From positions 1 through 48,746 of the forward strand of contig CAMWPB010000036.1 in NCBI GenBank assembly GCA_947176065.1: DNA of 48,746 nt, given 5' to 3'. This DNA is from an uncultured Lachnospiraceae bacterium (GTDB lineage Bacteria > Bacillota > Clostridia > Lachnospirales > Lachnospiraceae). The translations under genes and the position numbers were made by a program. Within the stretch, counting starts at the first letter, position 1. Every line of letters starts with the position of its first letter. The notes under the pieces were generated by a model that saw only the letters and a program-made list of their open reading frames with translations, did no database searches and was not told the origin of the DNA. Positions 7,611-16,356 of the stretch are shown here, one piece after another.

Positions 7611-9215
7611 GTGGAAAAGATAATTGAGAAACTGAAAGAATTAGGGAATAGAATAATGGAATGGTGGAACCGTTTCACGTCGAAGCAGAAGACTTTGATC
7701 GTGGCCATAGTGGCGGTGCTCATCATTGCCCTTGTGTTTATCGTATCAAGTCTCACCAGACCTGAGTACGTGCTGCTTCGGGAGTGCGAAACCACCAAGG
7801 AAGCCTCGGAGGTGATAGAGCTTCTGGACGGTGAGGGATACAAATACCAGATTACGGACGACGGGCTGACCATATCCATTCTTGATGAACAGCTTGGGCA
7901 GGCGAATCTGCTCCTTGGCGCCAACAATATTCAGGCGGCGAGCTGGGGCATTGAAAATGTGACGGACGGCAGTTTTTCCACCACGGAATCCGACAAGGAG
8001 AAAAAATATGTGGTGTATCTGGAAAAGCGTCTGGAAAACGATGTGCTGTCCATGTTTACGGCGATCAACAGAGCCAAGGTTACGCTGAATGTCCCGCAGG
8101 ACGACGGTACGCTGATCGCGCAGGAGCAGGAATCTTCCGCGTGGGTGGTTCTGGAGTTAAAGGATGAGTTTTCAGCGGAGAGCGCGGCCTATCTGGCGCG
8201 CGCGGTGGCGACGGCGCTGGGAAATGAGACCACGGACAACATTGTCATTCTGGATACGATGGGCAACATGCTGTTTACGGGGGATGAGAATTACTCTCCT
8301 TCCGGTCTGGCAAACGCCCACCTCTCCGTGAAGACCGAGGCGGAGAAAAATATGATAAACAGCGTGCGCAGGGTGATGCTGGGCACGAATGAGTTCGATA
8401 ATGTGGAGGTATCGCCCAATCTGGTGCTGGATTTCTCGAACCAGAAGAGGACGGAGCATACATACACCCCGGCGGACGGACAGACGCAGGGCGTGTTAAG
8501 CCATGAAGACCTTTACGAAGAGGAGAATGTGAGCGGCGTGGGCGGCGTGCCCGGCACGGACAGTAACGACGACGACACGACCTATGTGCTGGAGGATAAT
8601 TCCAACTCCCGCTCTTCGAGGAGCGAGCAGTCCAGAGATTATCTGCCAAACGAGACGATCACCACCACGGAGACTCCTTCCGGGGTGATCAATTACGCGG
8701 CATCGTCCCTGGCGGCATCCCTGATCCGTTACAACGTGATCCGTGAGGAGGACGTGGAGGCCCAGGGGCTTCTGGACGGCGTGAGCTGGGAGGAATATAA
8801 GCTCGCCAACAACGAGCGTACACGGATTGAACTGGATGAAACTTTTTATAATGCGGCCGCGAACGCGACGGGTATTGCGGTAGATAACATCACACTGGTG
8901 GCGTACAGTGAGAATCTTTTCTTCGATGCGGAAGGTTCTCCGATCACAGCAACGGATGTTCTGCAGATTCTTCTGATTATCGTGATACTGGCGCTTCTGG
9001 CCTTTGTGGTGCTCCGCAGCATGCGCAGCGAGAAGCACGAGGAGGAAGAGGAGGAGCTGACCGTAGAGACGCTGCTGCAGTCTGATGTGGCGCTCGAAGA
9101 GATCACCTCCGAGAATGAATCCGAGGAAAAACGACTTGTCGGCAAATTTGTGGAAGAAAACCCGGAGGCGGCGGCGAATCTGCTGCGCAACTGGTTAAAC
9201 GAAGACTGGGGGTAG
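7611..9215 (+). CDS. fliF: Flagellar MS-ring protein FliF
   Basis: This 534-residue protein forms the membrane MS ring that nucleates the basal body. A first membrane helix lies near residues 27-47 (TLIVAIVAVLIIALVFIVS), followed by YscJ/FliF ring-building motifs (the GLTISILDEQLGQANLLL region), a Ser/Asp/Asn-rich beta-collar stretch around 300-345, and a second membrane helix near 440-460 (LQILLIIVILALLAFVVL). The acidic C-terminal tail binds FliG. The start is GTG with AAGGAG eleven nt upstream. It is separated from fliG by five nt. Confidence 0.97.
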   Translation: MEKIIEKLKELGNRIMEWWNRFTSKQKTLIVAIVAVLIIALVFIVSSLTRPEYVLLRECETTKEASEVIELLDGEGYKYQITDDGLTISILDEQLGQANLLLGANNIQAASWGIENVTDGSFSTTESDKEKKYVVYLEKRLENDVLSMFTAINRAKVTLNVPQDDGTLIAQEQESSAWVVLELKDEFSAESAAYLARAVATALGNETTDNIVILDTMGNMLFTGDENYSPSGLANAHLSVKTEAEKNMINSVRRVMLGTNEFDNVEVSPNLVLDFSNQKRTEHTYTPADGQTQGVLSHEDLYEEENVSGVGGVPGTDSNDDDTTYVLEDNSNSRSSRSEQSRDYLPNETITTTETPSGVINYAASSLAASLIRYNVIREEDVEAQGLLDGVSWEEYKLANNERTRIELDETFYNAAANATGIAVDNITLVAYSENLFFDAEGSPITATDVLQILLIIVILALLAFVVLRSMRSEKHEEEEEELTVETLLQSDVALEEITSENESEEKRLVGKFVEENPEAAANLLRNWLNEDWG

Positions 9216-9220
9216 GATAA

Positions 9221-10243
9221 ATGGCAGCAGCAGCAAAAGCGGATGATAAGATAAACGGACTCCAGAAGGCGGCCATCTTAATGATTGCTCTTGGGCCGGA
9301 AAAGTCGGCGGCGATATTCAAACACCTCAAGGAAGACGAGGTGGAGGAGCTTACATTAGAGATTGCGAATACGAGAAGTATCACGCCGCAGGTCAAGGAG
9401 AGCGTGGTAAACGAATTTTATCAGGTATGTCTGGCGCAGCAGTATATCGCGGAGGGCGGCATTAACTACGCGAAGGAGCTGCTTGAGAAGTCTTTCGGCG
9501 CCGAGAAAGCGATGGACGTAATCGGCAAGCTGACGGCGTCCCTGCAGGTAAAGCCTTTCGAGTTTGTGAGAAAGGCCGATGCGGCGCAGCTCCTCAACTT
9601 TATTCAGGACGAACACCCGCAGACCATCGCACTCATTTTGTCCTATCTGGCGCCCGGACAGGCGGCGATCATCGTTTCGGCGCTTCCGCCGGACAGACAG
9701 GCGGACGTTACGAAGCGTATTGCGGTGATGGACAGAACGAGTCCGGATGTAATCAAGGAGGTGGAGAAAGTTTTGGAATCCAAACTGTCATCTCTGGTGA
9801 ATCAGGATTATACGATTATCGGCGGCGTGGACGCTGTCGTGGAAATTTTGAATACGGTAGACCGCGGTACAGAGAAACATATCATGGAGACATTGGAGAT
9901 CGAGGAGCCGGAGCTTGCGGACGAGATCAGAAAGAAGATGTTCGTGTTCGAGGATATTCTGCTTCTGGACGACCGTGCGATCCAGCGTGTGCTGCGTGAT
10001 GTGGATAACTCCGATCTGGCGATTGCCCTGAAGGGTTCCAATGAAGAGGTGCAGAATGCGATCTTTAACAACCTCTCCAAACGTCTTGCCGTTATGATTA
10101 AGGAGGATATGGAGTTCATGGGTCCTGTCCGCATGAAGGACGTGGAAGAGGCCCAGCAGAAGATTGTAAACATCATCCGGAAACTGGAGGATGCTGCGGA
10201 AATCGTTATCTCCAGAGGCGGAGGTGACGAGATCATTGTTTAG
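9221..10243 (+). CDS. fliG: Flagellar motor switch protein FliG
   Basis: FliG couples ion flow in MotA/MotB to rotation of the C ring. The 340-residue product has the N-terminal domain that binds FliF, the middle-domain EHPQTIALIL motif at about residue 131, which binds FliM, and the C-terminal domain with the charged torque helix (IFVFEDILLLDDRAIQRVLRD region). Its 3' end contains the Shine-Dalgarno sequence and TTG start of fliH, so the two are translationally coupled. Confidence 0.98.
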   Translation: MAAAAKADDKINGLQKAAILMIALGPEKSAAIFKHLKEDEVEELTLEIANTRSITPQVKESVVNEFYQVCLAQQYIAEGGINYAKELLEKSFGAEKAMDVIGKLTASLQVKPFEFVRKADAAQLLNFIQDEHPQTIALILSYLAPGQAAIIVSALPPDRQADVTKRIAVMDRTSPDVIKEVEKVLESKLSSLVNQDYTIIGGVDAVVEILNTVDRGTEKHIMETLEIEEPELADEIRKKMFVFEDILLLDDRAIQRVLRDVDNSDLAIALKGSNEEVQNAIFNNLSKRLAVMIKEDMEFMGPVRMKDVEEAQQKIVNIIRKLEDAAEIVISRGGGDEIIV

Positions 10244-11138
10244 GATGAAGCATAGGAATTTATATAAAGCCGGCTGGGTCAGAGTGGACGGCGAAGATAA
10301 GTGCGTGATCGACAGCAACAGCATCGTGGCGGAGCGGATCGAGGCATGGGAAAATGTCCGAAAGGCGAACGCGGCGGCGGTGCCTTCCTTTGACGAGGAG
10401 GACGGCGAGGGAGAACCGGAGTTCGTGAGCGGCATCGAAGGCGAGGAGCTGGACGCTCTTTTCGCGGACGGCGAAGGCGGCGGCAATGTGATCAAGGCCG
10501 GCGACGTGCCGGCGCCGGATTTTTCAGAGATGAAGGCGGAGGCCGAAGCGGAGGCGGAGCGCATTATAGCCGAGGCCAGGGCGCATGCGCTGGAGATTGA
10601 GGCGCAGGCCCGGCGCGACGCTGACATAGAGCGCGCCAATGCCGTTGAGGAAGGCACGAGACAGGGCTATGACGAAGGATATGCAAGAGGTCTGGCTGAG
10701 GCGGATGACATGAAGCGGGAACTGGCCGAGAAGAGAAGACAGCTCGAGGCGGAGTTTGACGGGCTTCTGGAGGATTTGGAACCGCGGTTCATTGAGACCA
10801 TCACGGATGTGTACAGTCATATCTTTGGCGTGGAACTGATGGATAACAGGGATATTCTGGTGCATTTGATTGATTCCACCCTGCGTAAGGTGGAGAGCAG
10901 CAGAACCTTTATCGTGCATGTGTCGGCGGAGGATTATCCCCATGTCAATATGCAGAAGCAGGCTCTTGTGGAGGGCGCTGTGGCGGGCAGGGGACTGATT
11001 GAGATCATCGAGGACATTGCGCTCGGTAAGGGAGACTGCCTGATTGAGACGGACGGCGGTATTTTTGACTGCGGCGTGGGCACGCAGCTTGAGGAACTAA
11101 CGAAGAAATTACGCGTGTTATCATATGAAAAGGTCTAA
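10236..11138 (+). CDS. fliH: Flagellar assembly protein FliH (export ATPase regulator)
   Basis: FliH holds the FliI ATPase at the export gate. The 300-residue product has an acidic N-terminal region, a long Ala/Glu-rich coiled coil (about residues 90-185, with EAEAEAERIIAEARAHALE and the G-x-x-x-G-like EGTRQGYDEGYARGLAEA), and a C-terminal FliH/V-ATPase E-like domain. I chose TTG 10236 because GGAGGTGA (10220-10227), inside fliG, is eight nt upstream. The first ATG at 10245 would leave a 17-nt spacing. The start therefore overlaps the fliG stop by eight nt. Confidence 0.9.
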   Translation: MFRMKHRNLYKAGWVRVDGEDKCVIDSNSIVAERIEAWENVRKANAAAVPSFDEEDGEGEPEFVSGIEGEELDALFADGEGGGNVIKAGDVPAPDFSEMKAEAEAEAERIIAEARAHALEIEAQARRDADIERANAVEEGTRQGYDEGYARGLAEADDMKRELAEKRRQLEAEFDGLLEDLEPRFIETITDVYSHIFGVELMDNRDILVHLIDSTLRKVESSRTFIVHVSAEDYPHVNMQKQALVEGAVAGRGLIEIIEDIALGKGDCLIETDGGIFDCGVGTQLEELTKKLRVLSYEKV

Positions 11139-11162
11139 AACTGCGGCGGAAAGAAGTGTCGG

Positions 11163-12482
11163 ATGAATACAGCAATCAATTACTTTAAATACAGCAGCAT
11201 AAAGGACGATACCTTCTTTAAGAAAAAGGGCAGAGTGGAGAATGTGGTGGGTCTTACCATCGAGTCTGCGGGGCCGGAGGCGAAACTCGGGGATCTGTGC
11301 ATGATTTATCCCGTGGAGGAGGAATATCCGCCGATCACGGCTGAGGTGGTAGGTTTTAAGGACAGACGCACGCTCCTGATGCCCTGTGACAACACCGACG
11401 GAATCGGGCTGGGGTGTATCGTGGAAAACACGGGAAATCCCCTGACGGTGCCGGTGAGCGATGATCTTTTAGGCAAGGTATTGGACGGACTCGGCAGGAT
11501 CGACGGAGAGTATATGCCGGGCGTACCCTACAGCGTAGAGGCGCAGCCGCCGGACGCCATGAGCCGGAAAATTATTTCGGATGTGCTGCCTCTTGGCGTG
11601 AAGGCTATAGACGGCTTAATGACGGTTGGAAAGGGACAGCGTATCGGTATTTTTGCGGGCTCCGGCGTAGGAAAATCTACGTTGATGGGTATGTTTGCCC
11701 GCAATACGAAGGCGGATATCAATGTGATTGCCCTGATCGGCGAGCGCGGCAGAGAGGTGCGCGAGTTCGTGGAGCGGGATCTGGGAGAGGAAGGAATGCG
11801 CCGCTCCGTGGTGGTGGTGGCCACTTCGGACAGATCGGCTCTTGAGAGAAACAAGGCGGCCAAGACCGCCTGTGCGATTGCGGAATATTTCAGGGATCAG
11901 GGTAAGGACGTGCTTTTGATGATGGACTCTCTGACCCGTTTTTCCATGGCACAAAGAGAGATCGGACTGGCCAGCGGGGAACCGCCGGTATCGAGGGGCT
12001 ATCCCCCGAGCGTTTACTCGGAGATGCCACGTCTCTTAGAGCGGGCAGGCTGTGCGGCCACAGGTTCGATTACCGGGCTCTACACGGTGCTGGTGGATGG
12101 CGACGATATGAATGAACCAATCACGGATACGGCCAGAAGTATTCTGGACGGGCATGTCATGTTGAACAGAAAGCTGGCGCACCAGAACCACTATCCGGCG
12201 ATCGACGTACTGCAGAGTATTTCCAGATGTATGAGCCAGATTGTGGATAAGGAGCATAAGACGCTTGCGGGCAAGCTGAAAAACGTGCTTGCCACCTACA
12301 ATGAGGCCGAAGATCTGATTAACATAGGCGCTTATAAGAGCGGCAGCAACAGGAACATCGACTACGCCATCGAGAAGATCGAGGCGGTGAATGCTTTTCT
12401 GATGCAGGATGTGGATTCGAAATATGATTATGAGGAAGCCGTGGATATGCTGCGGGAGCTTTTTGAAGAGGCGGAGGCGTAA
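11163..12482 (+). CDS. fliI: Flagellum-specific export ATPase FliI
   Basis: FliI energises protein export through the flagellar type III system and is related to the F1 beta subunit. The 439-residue product shows Walker A GSGVGKST at about 166-173, the IGERGREVREF motif, the Walker B LLMMDSLTRF, and the family signature region PPSVYSEMPRLLERAG. Length is typical. The start ATG 11163 has only a modest purine-rich site (AAAGAAG). It lies between fliH and fliJ, its two partners. Confidence 0.98.
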   Translation: MNTAINYFKYSSIKDDTFFKKKGRVENVVGLTIESAGPEAKLGDLCMIYPVEEEYPPITAEVVGFKDRRTLLMPCDNTDGIGLGCIVENTGNPLTVPVSDDLLGKVLDGLGRIDGEYMPGVPYSVEAQPPDAMSRKIISDVLPLGVKAIDGLMTVGKGQRIGIFAGSGVGKSTLMGMFARNTKADINVIALIGERGREVREFVERDLGEEGMRRSVVVVATSDRSALERNKAAKTACAIAEYFRDQGKDVLLMMDSLTRFSMAQREIGLASGEPPVSRGYPPSVYSEMPRLLERAGCAATGSITGLYTVLVDGDDMNEPITDTARSILDGHVMLNRKLAHQNHYPAIDVLQSISRCMSQIVDKEHKTLAGKLKNVLATYNEAEDLINIGAYKSGSNRNIDYAIEKIEAVNAFLMQDVDSKYDYEEAVDMLRELFEEAEA

Positions 12483-12488
12483 TCTGCC

Positions 12489-12953
12489 ATGGCGAAATTC
12501 AGATACAGGATGCAGAGCATTCTGAATATCAAGTATCAGCTTGAAACGCAGGCGAAGATGGAAGTCGGCCATGCGCAGATGCGTCTGAATGAGGAGCAGG
12601 AGAAGCTGCAGGCGCTGATCGACCGGAAGGATGCTTATCTCGAGGAAGGGCGGCGGATGCGGGAGAAAGCGCTCCATGTAAACGACCTTCGGGATAACCG
12701 CAACGCCGTGCTGATCATGGACGAGATGATAGCAGTGCAGAAGCTGGAGGTGCGAAAAGCCGAGGAGGCGCTGGAGAAGGCGCGGGCGAAGCTGACGGAA
12801 GTCATGCAGGAGCGTAAGATGCACGAAAAGCTCAAGGAAAAGGCGCTGCTCCAGTTTTTAGAAGAAGAGAAAGCGGCCGAGTTCAAGGTGGTAGACGAAC
12901 TGACGAGCTACACCTACGGACAACGTGGAAAGGAAAATGGGAATGGCAGCTGA
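12489..12953 (+). CDS. fliJ: Flagellar export protein FliJ
   Basis: FliJ is the coiled-coil stalk of the export ATPase and recycles chaperones. The 154-residue product is almost entirely helical and charged, beginning with the typical FRYRMQSILNIKYQLE motif and showing two long coiled-coil arms. Sequence conservation in the family is low, so the call also rests on position directly after fliI. Its 3' end overlaps the start of the next gene. Confidence 0.92.
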   Translation: MAKFRYRMQSILNIKYQLETQAKMEVGHAQMRLNEEQEKLQALIDRKDAYLEEGRRMREKALHVNDLRDNRNAVLIMDEMIAVQKLEVRKAEEALEKARAKLTEVMQERKMHEKLKEKALLQFLEEEKAAEFKVVDELTSYTYGQRGKENGNGS

Positions 12954-13827
12954 AGCAATGAATATGGGTATGGAACCCCCCATTGATAAAAAAGCGGAGA
13001 AAAAAAGATTAAAGGACGAGCGCGGCAAGATCAAAGCGGACCGGAAGGCGCAGAAAAAGGAAGCAAAGCAGCGCGCTAAGGAAATTTCGGAGCAGGAGGC
13101 GCGGCTTGATGACGATGAAGGCGGCGGCGTTTCCGTCTTTTTGGTAACGGTTGTTATTGTAATTATCTGGGTGGCGATCCTGTGTCTCCTGATCAAGCTG
13201 GATGTGGGCGGATTTGGTTCCGGGGTGCTTGCGCCGGTGCTCAAGGATGTGCCTGTGGTCAATAAGATTTTACCGGCGGACGCCACAATTACGACTGATG
13301 ACGGGGAGTCCTACGGCGGTTATACGAGTCTGCGTGAAGCGGTGGATTACATCAAGGAGCTGGAGCTGCAGCTTGAGGATGCGCAGGCGGCAAGCTCCGT
13401 GGATTCGGAGGAGCTGGAAGAGCTTCGGGCCGAGAATGAGAGACTGCAGACTTTTGAGGACGCGCAGGTAGAGTTTGAGCGTATCAAGACAGAATTTTAC
13501 GAGGAAGTGGTCTACGCCGAGAATGGGCCGGGCGCGGAGGAGTACCAGAAGTATTATCAGAACATAGATCCCACCACGGCGGAATATCTGTATAAACAGG
13601 TGATACAGCAGCTTGAGGCGGACGAAAAGATTCAGGATTACGCCCAGACATACGCGGAGATGGAGCCTGATCAGGCGGCGGGTATTTTTGAGGCAATGAC
13701 TGACGATCTGGCGCTGGCGGCCAAGATACTTGGTCAGATGAAGCCGGCGGACAGAGGAAACATTCTGGGAGCGATGGATGCCGAGACGGCGGCCAGAATC
13801 ACCAGAATTATGGACCCTGACGACTGA
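12943..13827 (+). CDS. ylxF: YlxF/MotE-like membrane protein with MgtE_N-type C-terminal domain
   Basis: A protein of about 294 residues in the slot occupied by ylxF in Bacillus (between fliJ and fliK). It begins with a Lys/Glu-rich cytoplasmic segment (residues 15-60), has one membrane helix (VFLVTVVIVIIWVAILCLLI) near 65-85, then a periplasm-side coiled coil, and ends in a domain like the MgtE intracellular N domain (DQAAGIFEAMTDDLALAAKI and KPADRGNILGAMD repeats). MotE-type homologues help FliL-stator organisation or export in other bacteria. ATG 12943 was chosen because AAAGGAAA precedes it by seven nt; ATG 12937 and GTG 12925 are alternatives. It overlaps fliJ by 11 nt. Confidence 0.85.
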   Translation: MAAEAMNMGMEPPIDKKAEKKRLKDERGKIKADRKAQKKEAKQRAKEISEQEARLDDDEGGGVSVFLVTVVIVIIWVAILCLLIKLDVGGFGSGVLAPVLKDVPVVNKILPADATITTDDGESYGGYTSLREAVDYIKELELQLEDAQAASSVDSEELEELRAENERLQTFEDAQVEFERIKTEFYEEVVYAENGPGAEEYQKYYQNIDPTTAEYLYKQVIQQLEADEKIQDYAQTYAEMEPDQAAGIFEAMTDDLALAAKILGQMKPADRGNILGAMDAETAARITRIMDPDD

Positions 13828-13875
13828 TTTTCCGGGATATTCTTTTGAAAACCGCTTTACATAGCGTGTGAAAAT

Positions 13876-13883
13876 GCCGATAT
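13876..13883 (+). promoter_or_regulatory. Possible sigma-28 (SigD) -10 element upstream of fliK
   Basis: The octamer GCCGATAT equals the B. subtilis SigD -10 consensus. The expected TAAA -35 box is not clearly present; TTTA (13856-13859) at 16-nt spacing is only a partial match. It lies 163 nt before fliK in the one sizeable gap of the first block. Treat as a candidate only. Confidence 0.3.
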
Positions 13884-13996
13884 ATACCATGTAACGGACT
13901 ATCCGTTACATGTGTTATATATATGTGCGGGAATGCAGAGGGTACATGACTGCTTCACGGTCTGCATTCTGCGCGTCGGACAGGGAAACTGTCCGA
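13881..13996 (+). other. Three consecutive RNA hairpins between ylxF and fliK
   Basis: Three perfect inverted repeats lie in the 219-nt gap before fliK. The first is CATGTAACGGA (13888-13898), loop CTA, and its complement (13902-13912), flanked by TATATA tracts. The second is GAATGCAGA (13931-13939) pairing with TCTGCATTC (13961-13969). The third is TCGGACAG (13976-13983), loop GGAAA, CTGTCCGA (13989-13996). None has a good T-run, so ordinary termination is unlikely; processing, stability or translational control are possible. Confidence 0.7.
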
Positions 13997-14046
13997 TTTG
14001 TACAGGAAGCACATTGAAAATTTAAGAAAGGAGGAAAGAGCAAGGA

Positions 14047-15573
14047 ATGACGGTAAACAATGTAAACGCCCTGTCGCCCTTTGGGACAGTGCAGGGAAGT
14101 CAGGCATCTGCGAAGCCGGAGGAAGTCGTGCAGGAGCGCTTCGATAAGCTTATGAACAAGATGAGCGATCAGCTTGCCGGGATGCATAAGGCACAGGCGG
14201 GCAGCACGGCGGCAGCCACAGTGCAGAAACAGCCGGCGTTTGAGAATGCGCAGGAAACGGCGCAGCCGAAGGATGAAACCAGACCGAAAAGCGCGGATCG
14301 GACAACAGAGACGAAGCAGACCGGGGAAACGTCCGCGGACGACGCGAAGAATGCTGTGGAACAGGACGGCGGGGACAGGACGACCGGGGCAAAGGATGCA
14401 CAGACACAGGATGCCGAGACACAGGAGACTGTGGAGAAGGCGGCCGAAGAACTCGTCAGCGAGATCGTCGATGTGATGGATATTCCGCTGGAGAAGGTGG
14501 AAGAGGCCATGGAAGCTTTAGGGCTTTCGGCGGTGGATCTCTTTGATCCGGCGAATCTGAAACAACTGTTATTAAATTTGACGGGGAATACGGATGAGCT
14601 GGCTCTGGTCACAGACGAGACGCTTTACGGTAATTTACAGGAGCTTTTCCAGACGGTGGACGGGACTCTGGGAGCGCTGCAGGAGGAATTGGGACTGAGC
14701 GCAGAGGAGCTTGAAGCACTGATGGCGCGGATGAGCGCGGAGGGGAAAGCGTCTGCAGAGGAGGAATCCGTACTTACCACGCCGGAGATGTCCATGACGG
14801 AGGAGCCGGAGGTAAGCGTGGAAGGCATGAAGGATTATGCGGTATCGGTACAGAAGGATGGCGGCACCGTGCAGATCAAGGTGACGGTTGACGATGCCAG
14901 CGGCGAGAAACACGTCAGCGAGCAGGTCACGGATGCCGGAAAGCCTGAGACCACTTCGGATTTAAAGAAGGGAAACATGGACGACACGGGAAGTAAGGGA
15001 GAGGAGCACGCGGCGGGAAATAACGCGGGCAATGCCTTCTTACAGAATCTGACGGGGCGCATGGAAGAAGTGGAAGCGCCGGTGGAGCGGCCGGTATACG
15101 CACAGCCCGAGACGAATCAGATCATGGATCAGATCGTGGAGTACATGAAGTTTAATCTCAAACCCGAGATGCAGGAGATGGAGATGCAGTTACATCCCGC
15201 AAGTCTGGGTACGGTGCATGTACAGATCGCGGCGAAGGACGGTGTTATCACAGCGCAGTTTGCGGCACAGAATGAGGCGGTGAAGGCGGTTTTGGAAACC
15301 CAGATGATCCAGCTTAAGGAGCAGTTTGAAGAGCAGGGCATCAAGGTGGAGGCTGTGGAAGTTACAGTGGCAAACCATGCTTACGGCGAGCAGTTCGGCG
15401 CTGGGCAGGAAGCGGCGGATCAGCAGAACGAGGGCGCGAAGAAAGGCGCAAGAAGGATCAACTTAAACCTCGACGAGATCGAGGAGGAAGGTCTTGAGGA
15501 ACTCGACGATTCGGAGCGGATCGCAGTGGAGATGATGCAGGCAAACGGCAATACGGTAGATTATACCGCGTAG
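14047..15573 (+). CDS. fliK: Flagellar hook-length control protein FliK
   Basis: FliK is exported during hook assembly and measures hook length, then switches export specificity at FlhB. The 508-residue product has a long low-complexity N-terminal region rich in A, E, T, Q and G, as usual for the molecular ruler, and a C-terminal Flg_hook domain (about residues 365-450) with the conserved EMEMQLHPASLGTVHVQI motif. A strong AAAGGAGG lies 12 nt before the ATG, a slightly long spacing. It follows a structured intergenic region and precedes flgD. Confidence 0.95.
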   Translation: MTVNNVNALSPFGTVQGSQASAKPEEVVQERFDKLMNKMSDQLAGMHKAQAGSTAAATVQKQPAFENAQETAQPKDETRPKSADRTTETKQTGETSADDAKNAVEQDGGDRTTGAKDAQTQDAETQETVEKAAEELVSEIVDVMDIPLEKVEEAMEALGLSAVDLFDPANLKQLLLNLTGNTDELALVTDETLYGNLQELFQTVDGTLGALQEELGLSAEELEALMARMSAEGKASAEEESVLTTPEMSMTEEPEVSVEGMKDYAVSVQKDGGTVQIKVTVDDASGEKHVSEQVTDAGKPETTSDLKKGNMDDTGSKGEEHAAGNNAGNAFLQNLTGRMEEVEAPVERPVYAQPETNQIMDQIVEYMKFNLKPEMQEMEMQLHPASLGTVHVQIAAKDGVITAQFAAQNEAVKAVLETQMIQLKEQFEEQGIKVEAVEVTVANHAYGEQFGAGQEAADQQNEGAKKGARRINLNLDEIEEEGLEELDDSERIAVEMMQANGNTVDYTA

Positions 15574-15600
15574 ACAGCGCGGAAAGAAAGGAGTGAAAGA

Positions 15601-16320
15601 ATGGGAGTAGTACAGAAAGTAGAAAATGGCGAATTTGTGGAATCCAATTCCGCGGCGTCTCTGGCGCAGGCTGCCAAGAAGTCGCAGAGCGGCAATACGC
15701 TTGATAAGGACGCGTTCCTGCAGCTTTTGGTAGCCCAGATGAAGTATCAGGATCCGCTGGAGCCCACCTCCAACACCGAGTATATTTCCCAGTATGCGAC
15801 ATTCTCGGAACTGGAGCAGATGCAGAACATGAGCGCATCCATGGATCTGTTCCGCGCATCGGCGCTGGTGGGGCAGACCGTACTTTTGAATGTGAGGGAC
15901 GGTCAGGGCAGACTCACGCAGGTGCAGGGTCCCGTGGACTTTGTCACTTACGAGAACAACAAGGCCTATCTCTCCATCCGCGGAGATCTCTATTCGATGG
16001 ATGATCTGGCAACCGTGGCAGACCCCAAATATCTGGAAGCATACAAGCTGGCGGCTGAATTCCTGAATATTCTCAATAAGCTTCCGTCTCTGGAGAATCT
16101 GTCGGTTACCGACAGGGCTAAGGTGGAAAGTCTGGGTGAGATGTACGAGAAGATGACCGACTACCAGAAAGAGTTCCTGACGGATGAAGAAGTAGACACT
16201 ATGAAGAAGTATGTGGCTAAGATGAAGGATCTCGTGGCGATCGCCGAGGCGGATAAGGAAAACGGCGAAGATGACGGCGAAGGCGATGAAGGCGGCGACG
16301 ATGAAGGCGGCGACGAGTAA
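15601..16320 (+). CDS. flgD: Flagellar hook-capping protein FlgD with C-terminal helical extension
   Basis: FlgD caps the growing hook and is needed for FlgE polymerisation. Residues 30-80 carry the family motif DAFLQLLVAQMKYQDPLEPTSNTE, and residues 80-135 the middle domain. The usual C-terminal Fn3/Tudor-like domain is not obvious. Instead, residues about 145-215 form a helical module (LNILNKLPSLENLSVTDRAK... YEKMTDYQKEFLT) resembling the three-helix repeats seen in clostridial surface proteins. The tail is acidic with a 15-bp tandem duplication (16285-16314) encoding DEGGD repeats. The start has AAAGGAG about eight nt upstream. Confidence 0.92.
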   Translation: MGVVQKVENGEFVESNSAASLAQAAKKSQSGNTLDKDAFLQLLVAQMKYQDPLEPTSNTEYISQYATFSELEQMQNMSASMDLFRASALVGQTVLLNVRDGQGRLTQVQGPVDFVTYENNKAYLSIRGDLYSMDDLATVADPKYLEAYKLAAEFLNILNKLPSLENLSVTDRAKVESLGEMYEKMTDYQKEFLTDEEVDTMKKYVAKMKDLVAIAEADKENGEDDGEGDEGGDDEGGDE

Positions 16321-16356
16321 GCATTAGCAGGACGGTTTTCTCAGGGAGGAGAGATT

